NCBI RefSeq assembly: GCF_030269545.1
Contig: NZ_BSTN01000002.1
Span: forward strand, 496,001 to 560,000
From: Actinomadura sp. NBRC 104425
Lineage (GTDB): Bacteria > Actinomycetota > Actinomycetes > Streptosporangiales > Streptosporangiaceae
Direction: 5' to 3'
DNA length: 64,000 nucleotides
The notes beneath the pieces are model-generated. The model was not told the origin of the DNA, ran no database searches, and saw nothing but the letters and a program-made list of their open reading frames with translations. Made by a program: the position numbers and the translations under genes. This document shows positions 37,174-45,522 of the stretch, in pieces (the stretch's first letter is position 1; the number at the start of each line of letters is the position of its first letter).

Positions 37174-37782
37174 ATGAGAACCACGCGGCGGCCGGGGACG
37201 GCGCACCGTCCGGTCGTGGTCCGGGTGCTCGGGTACGGCGGGTCCGTGGTGCTGGCCGTGGCGGCCGTCGTGGTGCTGCTCATGCCGCTGTTCGACGGCG
37301 GGCGCGGGGCGGCGTCCAGCGAGGCGGCCGACCGGATGACCCCCGAGGCCACCGCCTCCGGGAGCCGGGCGCCGTCGGACGGCGCCGCCCCGGCGGCCGA
37401 CCCGGCGGCGACGCCGACGCCGACGGCCACCGCGTCCCGGCAGGGCGGGACGGGCCCGTCCGCCCCGCGGCAGCAGTCCGGGCCGAGCCCCGAGCAGCAG
37501 ACCGGCACCACCGTCACCTGGTGCCCGGAGGGCAGCGCGGTGTACCGCGCCGGCGACGGCGGCCTGGAGGTGACGGTGAACGCGTCGGCCAGCGGGTTCG
37601 CGCGGGCGCAGGTGTCGCTGCGCAGCGGGTACACCGCCGACAAGCAGGCCACGGTCCGCAGCGGCGTCCCGCACACGTTCCAGTTCACCGGCGTCCCGGC
37701 GGCCGAGGTGGAGCACGTGAAGGTCACCACGATCTCGGTCGGAGTGTCCACGCAGACGTGCTACGCGCGTCCCGCGGCGTGA
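37174..37782 (+). CDS. Secreted or membrane-anchored hypothetical protein
   Basis: A 202-residue protein: a basic N-terminus, one hydrophobic helix (about 18-42; VLGYGGSVVLAVAAVVVLLMPLF), a Pro/Thr/Ala/Gln-rich linker of about 65 residues, and a C-terminal domain of about 85 residues with two Cys (TWCPEG and QTCYARPAA at the ends), which could form a disulfide outside the cell. No family recognised. GGGAGACGGCGCG precedes the ATG. Confidence 0.65.
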   Translation: MRTTRRPGTAHRPVVVRVLGYGGSVVLAVAAVVVLLMPLFDGGRGAASSEAADRMTPEATASGSRAPSDGAAPAADPAATPTPTATASRQGGTGPSAPRQQSGPSPEQQTGTTVTWCPEGSAVYRAGDGGLEVTVNASASGFARAQVSLRSGYTADKQATVRSGVPHTFQFTGVPAAEVEHVKVTTISVGVSTQTCYARPAA

Positions 37783-37821
37783 TCCCCCGGTGACCCTCTC
37801 GGGGTGGCCTACACCGGCGGC

Positions 37822-38427
37822 TCACTCGGGCACGCGCACGTCCTCGACCGACACGTTGACGGCCAGCACGCGCATGCCGAGCATCAGCCCGATGACGCGC
37901 GCCACGTTCGCCTTGACCGCCTTGGCCACGTCCATGATCACGCTGCCGTACTCGACCGCGACGGCCAGGTCCAGGGTGACCGCGTTGTCCCGCAGGTGGA
38001 TCCGCACGCCGGGGGTGCCCGGCCGGCCGGCCCGCTCCGGGCCGCCCGCCAGCCCGGCGACCCCGCCGACCTCCAGCGCGGCCAGCCTTGCGATCTTCTC
38101 GACGACCTCGTCCTCGATCGTCACGCGGCCCTTCACCGTCGCGGTCGTGCCGGGGGAGGGCGGGGCGTCCTCGCCCGCGGGCCGGTCGGCGGGCCCGGAA
38201 TCCGGCGCGGGCGGCCGCCCGGCCTCCGCACGCGGCGGAGCGGGGGCCGCCGGGGGTGAACCGGAGGCCGGGGGCGGCACCGGCGGCGGGGAGCTCAGCG
38301 GCACCCCGGCCGAGGAGGGGACGCCGCCGGCGCGTCCGCCGAGGCCGGGGAAGAAGGGCGCGGACCGGACCTCCGGGTGCGGCGCGTCCCCGCCCTCCCC
38401 GGGGCGGCCCTTGTCGAGATCGGTCAT
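37822..38427 (-). CDS. Asp23/Gls24-family envelope stress protein
   Basis: A 201-residue protein whose C-terminal 110 residues form an Asp23/Gls24 domain (GRVTIEDEVVEKIARLAALEVGGVAGL; VTLDLAVAVEYGSVIMDVAKAVKANV; GMRVLAVNVSVEDV). The N-terminal 90 residues are Pro/Ala/Gly-rich and disordered. This family associates with membrane-anchored partners and cell-envelope stress; no such partner is adjacent. ATG 38427 follows GAAAGGG; an in-frame ATG at 38460 lacks a ribosome site. Convergent with the preceding gene, 39 bp apart. Confidence 0.85.
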   Translation of the reverse strand: MTDLDKGRPGEGGDAPHPEVRSAPFFPGLGGRAGGVPSSAGVPLSSPPPVPPPASGSPPAAPAPPRAEAGRPPAPDSGPADRPAGEDAPPSPGTTATVKGRVTIEDEVVEKIARLAALEVGGVAGLAGGPERAGRPGTPGVRIHLRDNAVTLDLAVAVEYGSVIMDVAKAVKANVARVIGLMLGMRVLAVNVSVEDVRVPE

Positions 38428-38621
38428 CGATCGGTCCACCCTTTCTGACAGGAAGTCCATGGTGGCGTAGGCGCGCCTGTCACGTCACGCGAAGCGGACG
38501 CCGAACGGCTGCCCGCGCGGGGCCGCGGCGGGGCGGGCCGGCCGGCATCCCCGGCTTCAGGCCGTCCGGCTTGCCTCTCTATGCTGCTGGTCAGGCCGTG
38601 GACAATAAGGAGAGCGCCGCC

Positions 38622-39248
38622 TTGAGCGTAGAGCCGGAGGAGCCCGTGGTGGAGGAGGCGCGCAAGGACGCGCCCGAGTCGGGGAAGAGCCCCGGGAAAG
38701 AGCCCGTCGTCGAGGAGGAACGCGGCGGAGCGGGCGTCCCGGACAGCTTCCAGCGGCTGTGGACCCCGCACCGCATGGCCTACATCAAGGGCGAGAACAA
38801 GCCTTCGGGCGCGGGGGCCGAGGACGGCTGCCCGTTCTGCGAGATACCGAAGATGACCGACGAGGAGGGCCTGATCGTGGCCCGCGGCGCGTCGGTGTAC
38901 GCGGTCCTCAACCTCTACCCGTACAACTCCGGCCACCTGATGGTCGTCCCCTACCGGCACGTCGCCGACTACACCGAGCTCGACGCGGCCGAGTACACCG
39001 AGCTGGCCGAGCTGACCCGCAGCGCCCTGACCGCGCTGCGCAAGGCCAGCGGCGCCCACGGCTTCAACGTCGGCATGAACCTCGGCCAGGTCGCGGGGGC
39101 GGGCATCGCCGCGCACCTGCACCAGCACGTGGTGCCGCGCTGGGGCGGCGACACCAACTTCATGCCGGTGGTCGGGCGCACCCGGGTGCTGCCGCAGCTG
39201 CTGCGCGAGACCCGGCAGATCCTGGCCGACGCCTGGCCGCAGGCGTGA
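38622..39248 (+). CDS. HIT-domain hydrolase/phosphorylase (Ap4A phosphorylase type)
   Basis: A 208-residue protein. The histidine-triad motif is HLHQHVVPRWGGDTNF, and GCPFCEIPK plus PYNSGHLMVVPYRHVADYTEL are the conserved strands. WGGDTNFMPVVGRTRVLPQLL matches the actinobacterial branch that includes the mycobacterial Ap4A phosphorylase encoded next to thrS and pgsA. A TTG start at 38622 is chosen because AAGGAGAG lies 8-9 bases upstream; a GTG at 38598 is possible. The first 45 residues are acidic and repetitive (PVVEE twice). -10 candidate TATGCT at 38580-38585. Confidence 0.9.
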   Translation: MSVEPEEPVVEEARKDAPESGKSPGKEPVVEEERGGAGVPDSFQRLWTPHRMAYIKGENKPSGAGAEDGCPFCEIPKMTDEEGLIVARGASVYAVLNLYPYNSGHLMVVPYRHVADYTELDAAEYTELAELTRSALTALRKASGAHGFNVGMNLGQVAGAGIAAHLHQHVVPRWGGDTNFMPVVGRTRVLPQLLRETRQILADAWPQA

Positions 39249-39274
39249 GCCCCGCGATCGGTGATGATGGGGGC

Positions 39275-39682
39275 ATGACACGACGCGAGCGGCCGGTGCT
39301 GGTCTACGACGGCGACTGCGGATTCTGCACCACGTCGGTGCGGTTCATCGAGCGCCGTATCCCGACGTCCGCGCAGATCGTCGCGTTCCAGTTCGCGGAT
39401 CTGGACGCGCTCGGCACCACCGCCGAGCGGGCCGAGTACGAGGTCCTGTGGGTGGACCGGGCGGGCCGGGTGAGCGGCGGGGCGCAGGCCATCGCGCGGC
39501 TGCTGATGGACGCGGGCGGGCCGTGGCGGCCGGTGGGCGCGGTGCTGCGGGTGCCGCCGGTGCGGTGGATCGCCCACGGCGTGTACCGGCTCGTGGCCGC
39601 CAACCGCCACCGCATGCCGGGCGGCACCGCCGCGTGCGCGCTGCCCGCCGCCCAGCGCCCCGGGGCGCGGCAGCACGGCTGA
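39275..39682 (+). CDS. DUF393 (DCC) thiol-disulfide oxidoreductase-like protein
   Basis: A 135-residue protein with the DCC motif VYDGDCGFCTTSVRFI near the N-terminus; the CxxC pair is intact, predicting thioredoxin-like redox chemistry. DUF393 proteins usually occur beside HTTM/DoxX membrane proteins, and an HTTM-like gene lies convergently just downstream. It starts 26 bp after the HIT gene. Confidence 0.85.
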   Translation: MTRRERPVLVYDGDCGFCTTSVRFIERRIPTSAQIVAFQFADLDALGTTAERAEYEVLWVDRAGRVSGGAQAIARLLMDAGGPWRPVGAVLRVPPVRWIAHGVYRLVAANRHRMPGGTAACALPAAQRPGARQHG

Positions 39683-39723
39683 CCAGACCGGCGCCCCGTC
39701 CCGCCCGGGAGGCGGGCCGGCGT

Positions 39724-40626
39724 TCAGGACGGCAGCGGCTCCTTGCCGGCGGACGCGGCGGGGGCCCCGGCGGTCCGGCGCAGCGCCCGCACGCGCGGCA
39801 GCGGCAGCCGCTCCAGCGGCAGGAACGCCAGCAGCCAGATCGTGTGCGGCAGGAAGTGGATGGCCAGCAGCGCGTAGGTGACCAGGTGGAACCCCGCGAA
39901 GAACACCACGCCCGCGTACAGCGGGCGGCCGCGCGCGAACAGCAGCAGCGGTGAGGCCAGCTCCGCCACGAACATGATCCACTGGCCGGCCTTCAGCGGC
40001 AGCGGGTGGTCGAGCAGGACGCGGCCCAGCGGGGTGCCGCGGCGGTCGAGGGCCCACTGCACGGTGGAGCCGTTCGGCCAGTCCGGGAACCCGCCGATGC
40101 GGACCTTCGCCCACGCCGACAGGAAGTAGGCGGCCACCACCGCCACCTGCACGCACCGCACCGACCAGCCGGACGCCTCGCACGGCGCGGGGTCGCCGAG
40201 GCGGGCCCGGCCCACGGTGGGCAGCACGAACAGCGCGACGACCAGCGCCAGATGGTCGTGGTCGACCTTGCCGTAGGACATGCTGACCGTGACCCACCAC
40301 AGGTACCCGCCCGCGGCGACGAAGCCGGACGCGCGCGGCGCCAGACGCCCCGTCGCGGCGACCAGACCCGCCGCCAGCGTGACCGCGAGCAGCGTGTACA
40401 TCGCGGCGGGGGTGGGGGCGGGCAGGTGCAGCCAGCGCGCCAGCCGCACGGGCTGGTACAGGTCGCCGGGCAGCCGGGCGTGCGCGAGCGCGCTGTTGGT
40501 GAACAGCAGCATGTCGACCGGCAGGAACCCGTAGGCCAGCAGGCGCAGCCAGGCGACGCGGGCGCGCGGGATCGGGGCGTACCACCAGCGGCCCCAGGGG
40601 GTGGCCGCGGTCACCGCACGGTCCAC
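39724..40626 (-). CDS. HTTM-like multi-pass membrane protein
   Basis: A 300-residue protein with about seven hydrophobic segments, Arg at the N-terminal helix (RVAWLRLLAYGFLPVDMLLF), and the conserved-type blocks YLSAWAKVRIGGFPDWPNGSTVQWAL and ELASPLLLFARGRPLYAGVVFFAGFHLVTYALLAIHFLPH. This pattern fits the HTTM family, related to the membrane part of vitamin-K-dependent gamma-carboxylase; activity is unknown in bacteria. It overlaps the next leftward gene by 16 bp, and the DUF393 gene converges on it. Confidence 0.75.
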   Translation of the reverse strand: MDRAVTAATPWGRWWYAPIPRARVAWLRLLAYGFLPVDMLLFTNSALAHARLPGDLYQPVRLARWLHLPAPTPAAMYTLLAVTLAAGLVAATGRLAPRASGFVAAGGYLWWVTVSMSYGKVDHDHLALVVALFVLPTVGRARLGDPAPCEASGWSVRCVQVAVVAAYFLSAWAKVRIGGFPDWPNGSTVQWALDRRGTPLGRVLLDHPLPLKAGQWIMFVAELASPLLLFARGRPLYAGVVFFAGFHLVTYALLAIHFLPHTIWLLAFLPLERLPLPRVRALRRTAGAPAASAGKEPLPS

Positions 40627-41066
40627 ACGGCGCGGTTGCGGACGCTGGTGGAGGCGACCTTGCCGTCGCGCAGCGTCTTGACCTGGTGCACCAGGTAGAT
40701 CCGGGTCAGCGGGGGGCGGCCCGGGTGCAGCCGCCGCTGGGCGTCGGCGATGCCCTGCAGCAGCGACGGGTCGCGCACGATCCGGGTCATCTGGCCTTCG
40801 ATCTCGGCGCGTTTCATGCCGGCCCCCACGGCGTCCATCGGCAGCTTGACATGCGTCCCCGCGGCGGTGTCGGCCTCCAGCCAGTGCGAGTGGATCTCAC
40901 CGCCGTCGTCCTTGACCGAGAACGCGAACTGCGTCATCGGCCCCAGCGGGAAGTCGTCGTCGGTCCCGCGCGCAGTGGTGTAGAGCAGCGTGCCGATCAC
41001 CGTGGCGGCGGCGAGGGTGCGCCACAGGCGGCCGGGCGTGCTGAGTCGGAAGACCCCCGGATCCAC
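40611..41066 (-). CDS. Hypothetical membrane-anchored protein
   Basis: A 151-residue protein with one N-terminal membrane segment (about 16-32) and an extracytoplasmic domain (MTQFAFSVKDDGGEIHSHWLEAD; RRLHPGRPPLTRIYLVHQVKTLRDGK). No family recognised. It is translationally coupled to the HTTM-like gene by a 16-bp overlap, so the two, perhaps with the DUF393 protein, probably act together. Confidence 0.7.
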   Translation of the reverse strand: MDPGVFRLSTPGRLWRTLAAATVIGTLLYTTARGTDDDFPLGPMTQFAFSVKDDGGEIHSHWLEADTAAGTHVKLPMDAVGAGMKRAEIEGQMTRIVRDPSLLQGIADAQRRLHPGRPPLTRIYLVHQVKTLRDGKVASTSVRNRAVWTVR

Positions 41067-41151
41067 GGCAGCAGGGTAGCGCGATCAAGGGCGCCGGCCG
41101 GGGGCGTCGTCCGCCCCGGTGGCGGGACGGACGGCGCCGGAGGCGGCGGGG

Positions 41152-43311
41152 TCAGCCGGAGGCGGCGGCGACCTTGTCGGCCAGGTGCGACGGCAGCGGC
41201 TCGTACCGCAGGAAGGTGCGGCTGAACGTGCCGGTGCCCTGCGACAGCGACCGCAGGTCGACCGCGTACCGGACGATCTCCAGCTGCGGCACCTCGGCCC
41301 TGATCATCGTGCGGCCGCCCGGCACCGACTCCGAGCCGAGGACCCGGCCGCGGCGGGCGGTCAGGTCGGACATGACCGCCCCGACGTACTCGTCGGCGAC
41401 CAGCACGCCCACCTCGTCCACCGGCTCCAGCAGCAGGATCGGCACCTTGGCGGCGGCGTCCTTGAGCGCCAGCGCGCCCGCGGCCTGGAACGCCATGTCG
41501 GAGGAGTCCACCGAGTGGGCCTTGCCGTCGTACAGGGTCACCCGGATGTCGACCACCGGGTAGCCGGCGGAGACGCCGCGGGCCATCTGCTGGCGCAGCC
41601 CCTTCTCCACCGACGGGATGAACTGGCGGGGGATCACCCCGCCGACGATCTTGTCGACGAACTCGAAGCCCGCGCCGGACGGCAGCGGCTCCACCTCGAT
41701 GTGGCAGATGCCGTACTGGCCGTGCCCGCCGCTCTGCTTGACGTGCCGGCCGAGGCCTTTGGCGGGGGCGCCGAACGTCTCGCGCAGCGGAATGCGCAGG
41801 TCGATCCGCTCCACCTCCACGCCGTAGCGGGAGCTGAGCCGGTCGATGAGCACGTCGGCGTGCGCCTCGCCCATGCACCACAGCACCAGCTGGCGGGTCT
41901 CGGAGTTGTTCTCCAGGCGCAGCGTGGGGTCTTCGGCGACCAGCCGCCCCAGCGACTGGCTGAGCTTGTCCTCGTCGGCCTTGGAGCGCGCCTGGATCGC
42001 CACCGGCAGCAGCGGGTCGGGCATCGTCCACGGCGCCATCACCACGGGGTGCGCGGGGTCGGACAGGGTGTCGCCGGTCTCGGCGCGGCCCAGCTTGGCG
42101 ACCGCGCAGATGTCGCCCGCCACGCACGCCGAGATGGGGCGCTGGTGCTTGCCGAGCGGGGACGACAGCGCGCCGACGCGCTCGTCCACGTCGTGGTCCT
42201 CGTGCCCGCGGTCCTCCAGCCCGTGCCCGGACAGGTGCACCACCGTGTCGGGGCGCAGCGTCCCGGAGAACACCCGCACCAGCGAGATGCGCCCCACGTA
42301 CGGGTCGGAGACGGTCTTGACGATCTCGGCCACCAGGGGGCCGTCGGGGTCGCACCGCACCTGCTCGGGGGAGCCGCCGCCGACGGCGGTCACGGCGGGG
42401 ATGCCGTGCTCCGGCGGGGACGGAAACGCCTGGGTGATGACCTCCAGCAGCTCCAGCATCCCGACGGCCGGCCCGGCGTCGGCGCCGTGCGGGACCGCGG
42501 TGGCCAGCACCGGGTAGAAGCTGCCGCGCGCGACCGCGGTCTCCAGGTCCTGGGTGAGCGCCTTGACGTCGATCTCCTCGCCGGCCAGGTACCGGTCCAT
42601 GAGGGTCTCGTCCTCGCTCTCCTGGATGATCCCCTCGATCAGCGCGGCGCGCTGCTCGGCGATCTGGTCGAGGAACTCGGGGTCGGGCTCGCACTCCACC
42701 CGCTCGCCGGTGGAGTAGTCGAAGCAGCGCCGCGTCAGCAGCCCGATCAGGCCGCGCAGCCCGTCCTTCGAGCCGATCGGGAAGTACACCGGCGCCACGC
42801 CCTCGCCGAAGACGTCCTGGCAGGTCATCACCACGTCGTCGAAGTCGCCGCGCTGCTGGTCGACCTTGGTGATGACGACCGCGCGGGGCATGCCGACCGC
42901 CGCGCACTCCTCCCACAGCTGGCGGGTGAGGCCGTCGATGCCGTCCACCGCGGAGATCACGAACAGCGCCGCGTCGGCGGCGCGCAGCCCGGCGCGCAGG
43001 TCGCCCACGAAGTCGGCGTATCCGGGGGTGTCGATGAGGTTGACCTTGATGCCCGCGTGGACCAGCGGGGCCAGGGCGAGGTTGACCGAGCGCTGCTGGC
43101 GCATCTCGACGTCGTCGAAGTCGCTGACCGTGGTGCCGTCCTCGACGCGCCCGCGCCGCTGGATGGTGCCGGTCGCGGCGAGCAGCGCCTCGACCAGCGT
43201 GGTCTTGCCCGCCCCCGAGTGGCCGACCAGCGCGACGTTGCGCACCTTGTCGGGCCGGCCGGCCTCCGGTGCCCTGCCGGGGCCTCCCGCGTGGCCTCCC
43301 TTGTCCGCCAT
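41152..43311 (-). CDS. EF-G-like GTPase (EF-G2/FusA2 type)
   Basis: A 719-residue five-domain translational-GTPase homologue. P-loop GHSGAGKT (30-37), G3 DTPGYADF (94-101), G4 ITKVDQQ, and domains II-V are recognisable, including GGHGQYGICHIEVEPL (domain IV) and the C-terminal domain V. It departs from canonical EF-G: G3 has Tyr98 where the catalytic His of DTPGH is expected, and G4 is TKVD, not NKMD. Family members of this type in mycobacteria bind GTP but are reported to lack ribosome-stimulated hydrolysis. GGAGGTGGAGCT precedes ATG 43311. It is transcribed against its neighbours. Confidence 0.93.
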   Translation of the reverse strand: MADKGGHAGGPGRAPEAGRPDKVRNVALVGHSGAGKTTLVEALLAATGTIQRRGRVEDGTTVSDFDDVEMRQQRSVNLALAPLVHAGIKVNLIDTPGYADFVGDLRAGLRAADAALFVISAVDGIDGLTRQLWEECAAVGMPRAVVITKVDQQRGDFDDVVMTCQDVFGEGVAPVYFPIGSKDGLRGLIGLLTRRCFDYSTGERVECEPDPEFLDQIAEQRAALIEGIIQESEDETLMDRYLAGEEIDVKALTQDLETAVARGSFYPVLATAVPHGADAGPAVGMLELLEVITQAFPSPPEHGIPAVTAVGGGSPEQVRCDPDGPLVAEIVKTVSDPYVGRISLVRVFSGTLRPDTVVHLSGHGLEDRGHEDHDVDERVGALSSPLGKHQRPISACVAGDICAVAKLGRAETGDTLSDPAHPVVMAPWTMPDPLLPVAIQARSKADEDKLSQSLGRLVAEDPTLRLENNSETRQLVLWCMGEAHADVLIDRLSSRYGVEVERIDLRIPLRETFGAPAKGLGRHVKQSGGHGQYGICHIEVEPLPSGAGFEFVDKIVGGVIPRQFIPSVEKGLRQQMARGVSAGYPVVDIRVTLYDGKAHSVDSSDMAFQAAGALALKDAAAKVPILLLEPVDEVGVLVADEYVGAVMSDLTARRGRVLGSESVPGGRTMIRAEVPQLEIVRYAVDLRSLSQGTGTFSRTFLRYEPLPSHLADKVAAASG

Positions 43312-43801
43312 AGCTCCACCTCCTCGGACCGCCCCGTGCGGGGCCGTCTGGAACGGAGCCGGGCCGCGCGGGCCCGGCCCTGACGCCCGAGTGCGGCGCT
43401 GGGCCACCTTCATGACGTGCGTGACCGGCGTCACACCCGTAGCACCACCATTTCCCGTGAGGGGCCGGATCTCAAGGGGTGGGCGGCAAACCGTGCCATC
43501 TCTTGGTCACCCCGGCGTTCCCGCCGCGACGCCGTCCGTTGGGCGGGCGCATGTTGCTTGTTGCGGGGTATGGGGGCCTGCGACCGTGCGCGTGGGGATT
43601 GCGTCAGACTTATTAGCAGGTGCCTGGGTTGCGGGGGTCGGTAGGCATTCCGACCCTGTGCGGTTCGTGCACAACCGCGTGCACTCCGTGGTGACCTCCG
43701 CGGCTCGCGCGCACCCCGGGGGTGATCGGTCGCACTACGATGGCCCCCTGCGCGGGCCGTGGGCCCTCGGCTTCAGACGGATACGAGAAGATCGGACGGC
43801 G
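43312..43801. other. Long divergent intergenic region before pgsA
   Basis: About 490 bp between the EF-G-like gene and pgsA with no convincing gene. It is less GC-rich than its flanks in places. It contains a hairpin GGGTCGG-N8-CCGACCC (43635-43656), a pair of GTGCAC hexamers nearby (GTGCACAACCGCGTGCAC), and a -10 candidate TACGAT at 43736-43741 giving a pgsA leader of about 55 nt. Confidence 0.45.
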
Positions 43802-44599
43802 ATGCTCAATAAAGTGCGGCCCGCGCTGGGACGCGTCCTGACCCCCGTCGGCCGGACCATCGCGCGCACCGGGGTCACGCCCAACGCCATCACGATCATC
43901 GGAACCGCGGGCGTGGTGGCGGGGGCCCTCGGCTTCTTCCCGCGCGGCGAGTTCTTCTGGGGCGTCATGCTCATCACCGCGTTCGTGCTGTTCGACATGC
44001 TGGACGGCGCGGTCGCCAGGGTGACCGGGAAGATTTCCAAATGGGGCGCCTTCCTGGACTCCACCATGGACCGGGTCGCCGACGCGGCGATCTTCTCCGG
44101 GGTGATGATCGGCCTGTACCGGGACGGCCAGGAGCAGCTGGCCGGGGTCGCCCTGTACTGCCTGGTCGCGGGCGTGGTGGTGTCGTACGCCAAGGCGCGC
44201 GCGGAGGGCCTGGGCTACACCTGCAACGTGGGCATCGCCGAACGGGCCGAACGCCTGATCGTGATCCTGGTGGCCACCGGGCTGGACGGCCTCGGCGTGC
44301 CGTACGTGCTGGCCGCGGCGCTGTGGGTGCTGGCCGTGCTCAGCACCGTCACCGTGGGGCAGCGGTTCGCGACCGTGCGCGCGCAGGCCCTCGCCGACAC
44401 CGACCCCCGGCCCGCCGCGCCGGCGCCGTCCCCGGACGCCGGGCGCCGCCGGGACCGGCCGTCCGGCAACGCCTCCGGCAAGGCCCCCGAGAAGGCCGCC
44501 GGGGACGCCCGCGAGGGCGGCGCCGCGCGGGCCGAGAACGGCGGACGGCGCAGGTGGCACGTGCGCAGGCTCGACTCGGCCTCGGAGCCACGACCATGA
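43802..44599 (+). CDS. pgsA: Phosphatidylinositol phosphate synthase (CDP-alcohol phosphatidyltransferase)
   Basis: A 265-residue membrane enzyme. The CDP-alcohol phosphotransferase motif is complete: DMLDGAVARVTGKISKWGAFLDSTMDRVAD (D-x2-DG-x2-AR-x8-G-x3-D-x3-D). It transfers inositol phosphate to CDP-diacylglycerol, the first committed step to phosphatidylinositol mannosides. About six membrane helices are followed by a 60-residue Arg/Ala/Pro-rich cytoplasmic tail. It heads the PIM operon and overlaps the acyltransferase gene by 4 bp. Confidence 0.95.
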   Translation: MLNKVRPALGRVLTPVGRTIARTGVTPNAITIIGTAGVVAGALGFFPRGEFFWGVMLITAFVLFDMLDGAVARVTGKISKWGAFLDSTMDRVADAAIFSGVMIGLYRDGQEQLAGVALYCLVAGVVVSYAKARAEGLGYTCNVGIAERAERLIVILVATGLDGLGVPYVLAAALWVLAVLSTVTVGQRFATVRAQALADTDPRPAAPAPSPDAGRRRDRPSGNASGKAPEKAAGDAREGGAARAENGGRRRWHVRRLDSASEPRP

Positions 44600-45522
44600 G
44601 GACGGGCCTGCGCGACGAGGCCATGGACGTCGCGTACGCCCTGGGGTGGACGGTCGTCCGCAAGACCCCCGAACCGGCGGCCCGCGTGGTGTTCCGGGCC
44701 CTCGCCGACCACACCTGGCAGCAGCACGGCCGGGGCGTCCGGCAGCTGGAGCGGAACCTGTGCCGCGTCCTGGGCAAGTCCGCCGTGGACGACGAGGTGC
44801 GGGTGCTCAGCAAGAAGGTGATGCGCTCGTACTTCCGGTACTGGCTGGAGGTCTTCCGGCTGCCCGAGTACGGCCGCGACCGCATCATCGGCCGCTCCCG
44901 GGTGCAGGGCGCGGAGAAGGTGTTCGCGGCGCTGGAGTCGAAACGCGGCGCGATCCTGGCCCTGCCGCACATGGGCAACTACGAGGCGGCCGGGGCGTGG
45001 CTGGTGCACCACGGCCACCCGTTCACCACCGTCGCCGAACGCCTCCGACCCGAGTCGCTGTTCGACCGGTTCGTCGCCTTCCGCGAGAGCCTGGGCATGG
45101 AGGTGCTGGCCCACCGGGGCGCGTCGGCGTTCGGCCGGATGGCCCGGCGGCTGCGCGCCGGCGGCGCGGTCTGCCTGGTCGTCGACCGCGACCTCACCGA
45201 GACGGGGGTCGAGGTGGAGTTCTTCGGCGCCACCGCGCGCATGCCCGCGGTGACCGCCGCGCTGGCCATGCGCACGGGCGCCGCGCTGTTCCCGGTGACC
45301 CTCTGGTACGAGGGCGACTACTGGGCGGCCCGGGTGCACGAGGAGATCCCGGTGCCCGAGGAGGGGGACAGGCGCGAGCGCACCCGGGCCGTGACGCAGC
45401 GGCTGGCGCGGGAGTTCGAGGCGGGCATCGCCGCCCATCCCGAGGACTGGCACATGCTGCAGAAGGTGTGGGTGGAGGACATGGCCGCCGACGGCCGCCC
45501 CGCCGGGGAGGGCGCCCGGTGA
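44596..45522 (+). CDS. Phosphatidylinositol mannoside acyltransferase (PatA type)
   Basis: A 308-residue LpxL/HtrB-family acyltransferase. The catalytic H-x4-E motif is LPHMGNYEAAG, and VVDRDLTETGVEVEFFGATARMPAVTAALAMRTGAAL is the family's second block. By operon position it should acylate the mannose of PIM1/PIM2 at the inner face of the membrane, as mycobacterial PatA does. It overlaps both neighbours by 4 bp. Confidence 0.93.
   Translation: MRTGLRDEAMDVAYALGWTVVRKTPEPAARVVFRALADHTWQQHGRGVRQLERNLCRVLGKSAVDDEVRVLSKKVMRSYFRYWLEVFRLPEYGRDRIIGRSRVQGAEKVFAALESKRGAILALPHMGNYEAAGAWLVHHGHPFTTVAERLRPESLFDRFVAFRESLGMEVLAHRGASAFGRMARRLRAGGAVCLVVDRDLTETGVEVEFFGATARMPAVTAALAMRTGAALFPVTLWYEGDYWAARVHEEIPVPEEGDRRERTRAVTQRLAREFEAGIAAHPEDWHMLQKVWVEDMAADGRPAGEGAR

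Noticed and set aside
43417..43644. 75-codon plus-strand frame in the pgsA spacer
   Set aside because: Arg/Trp/Cys-rich without homology that I recognise and without a ribosome site.
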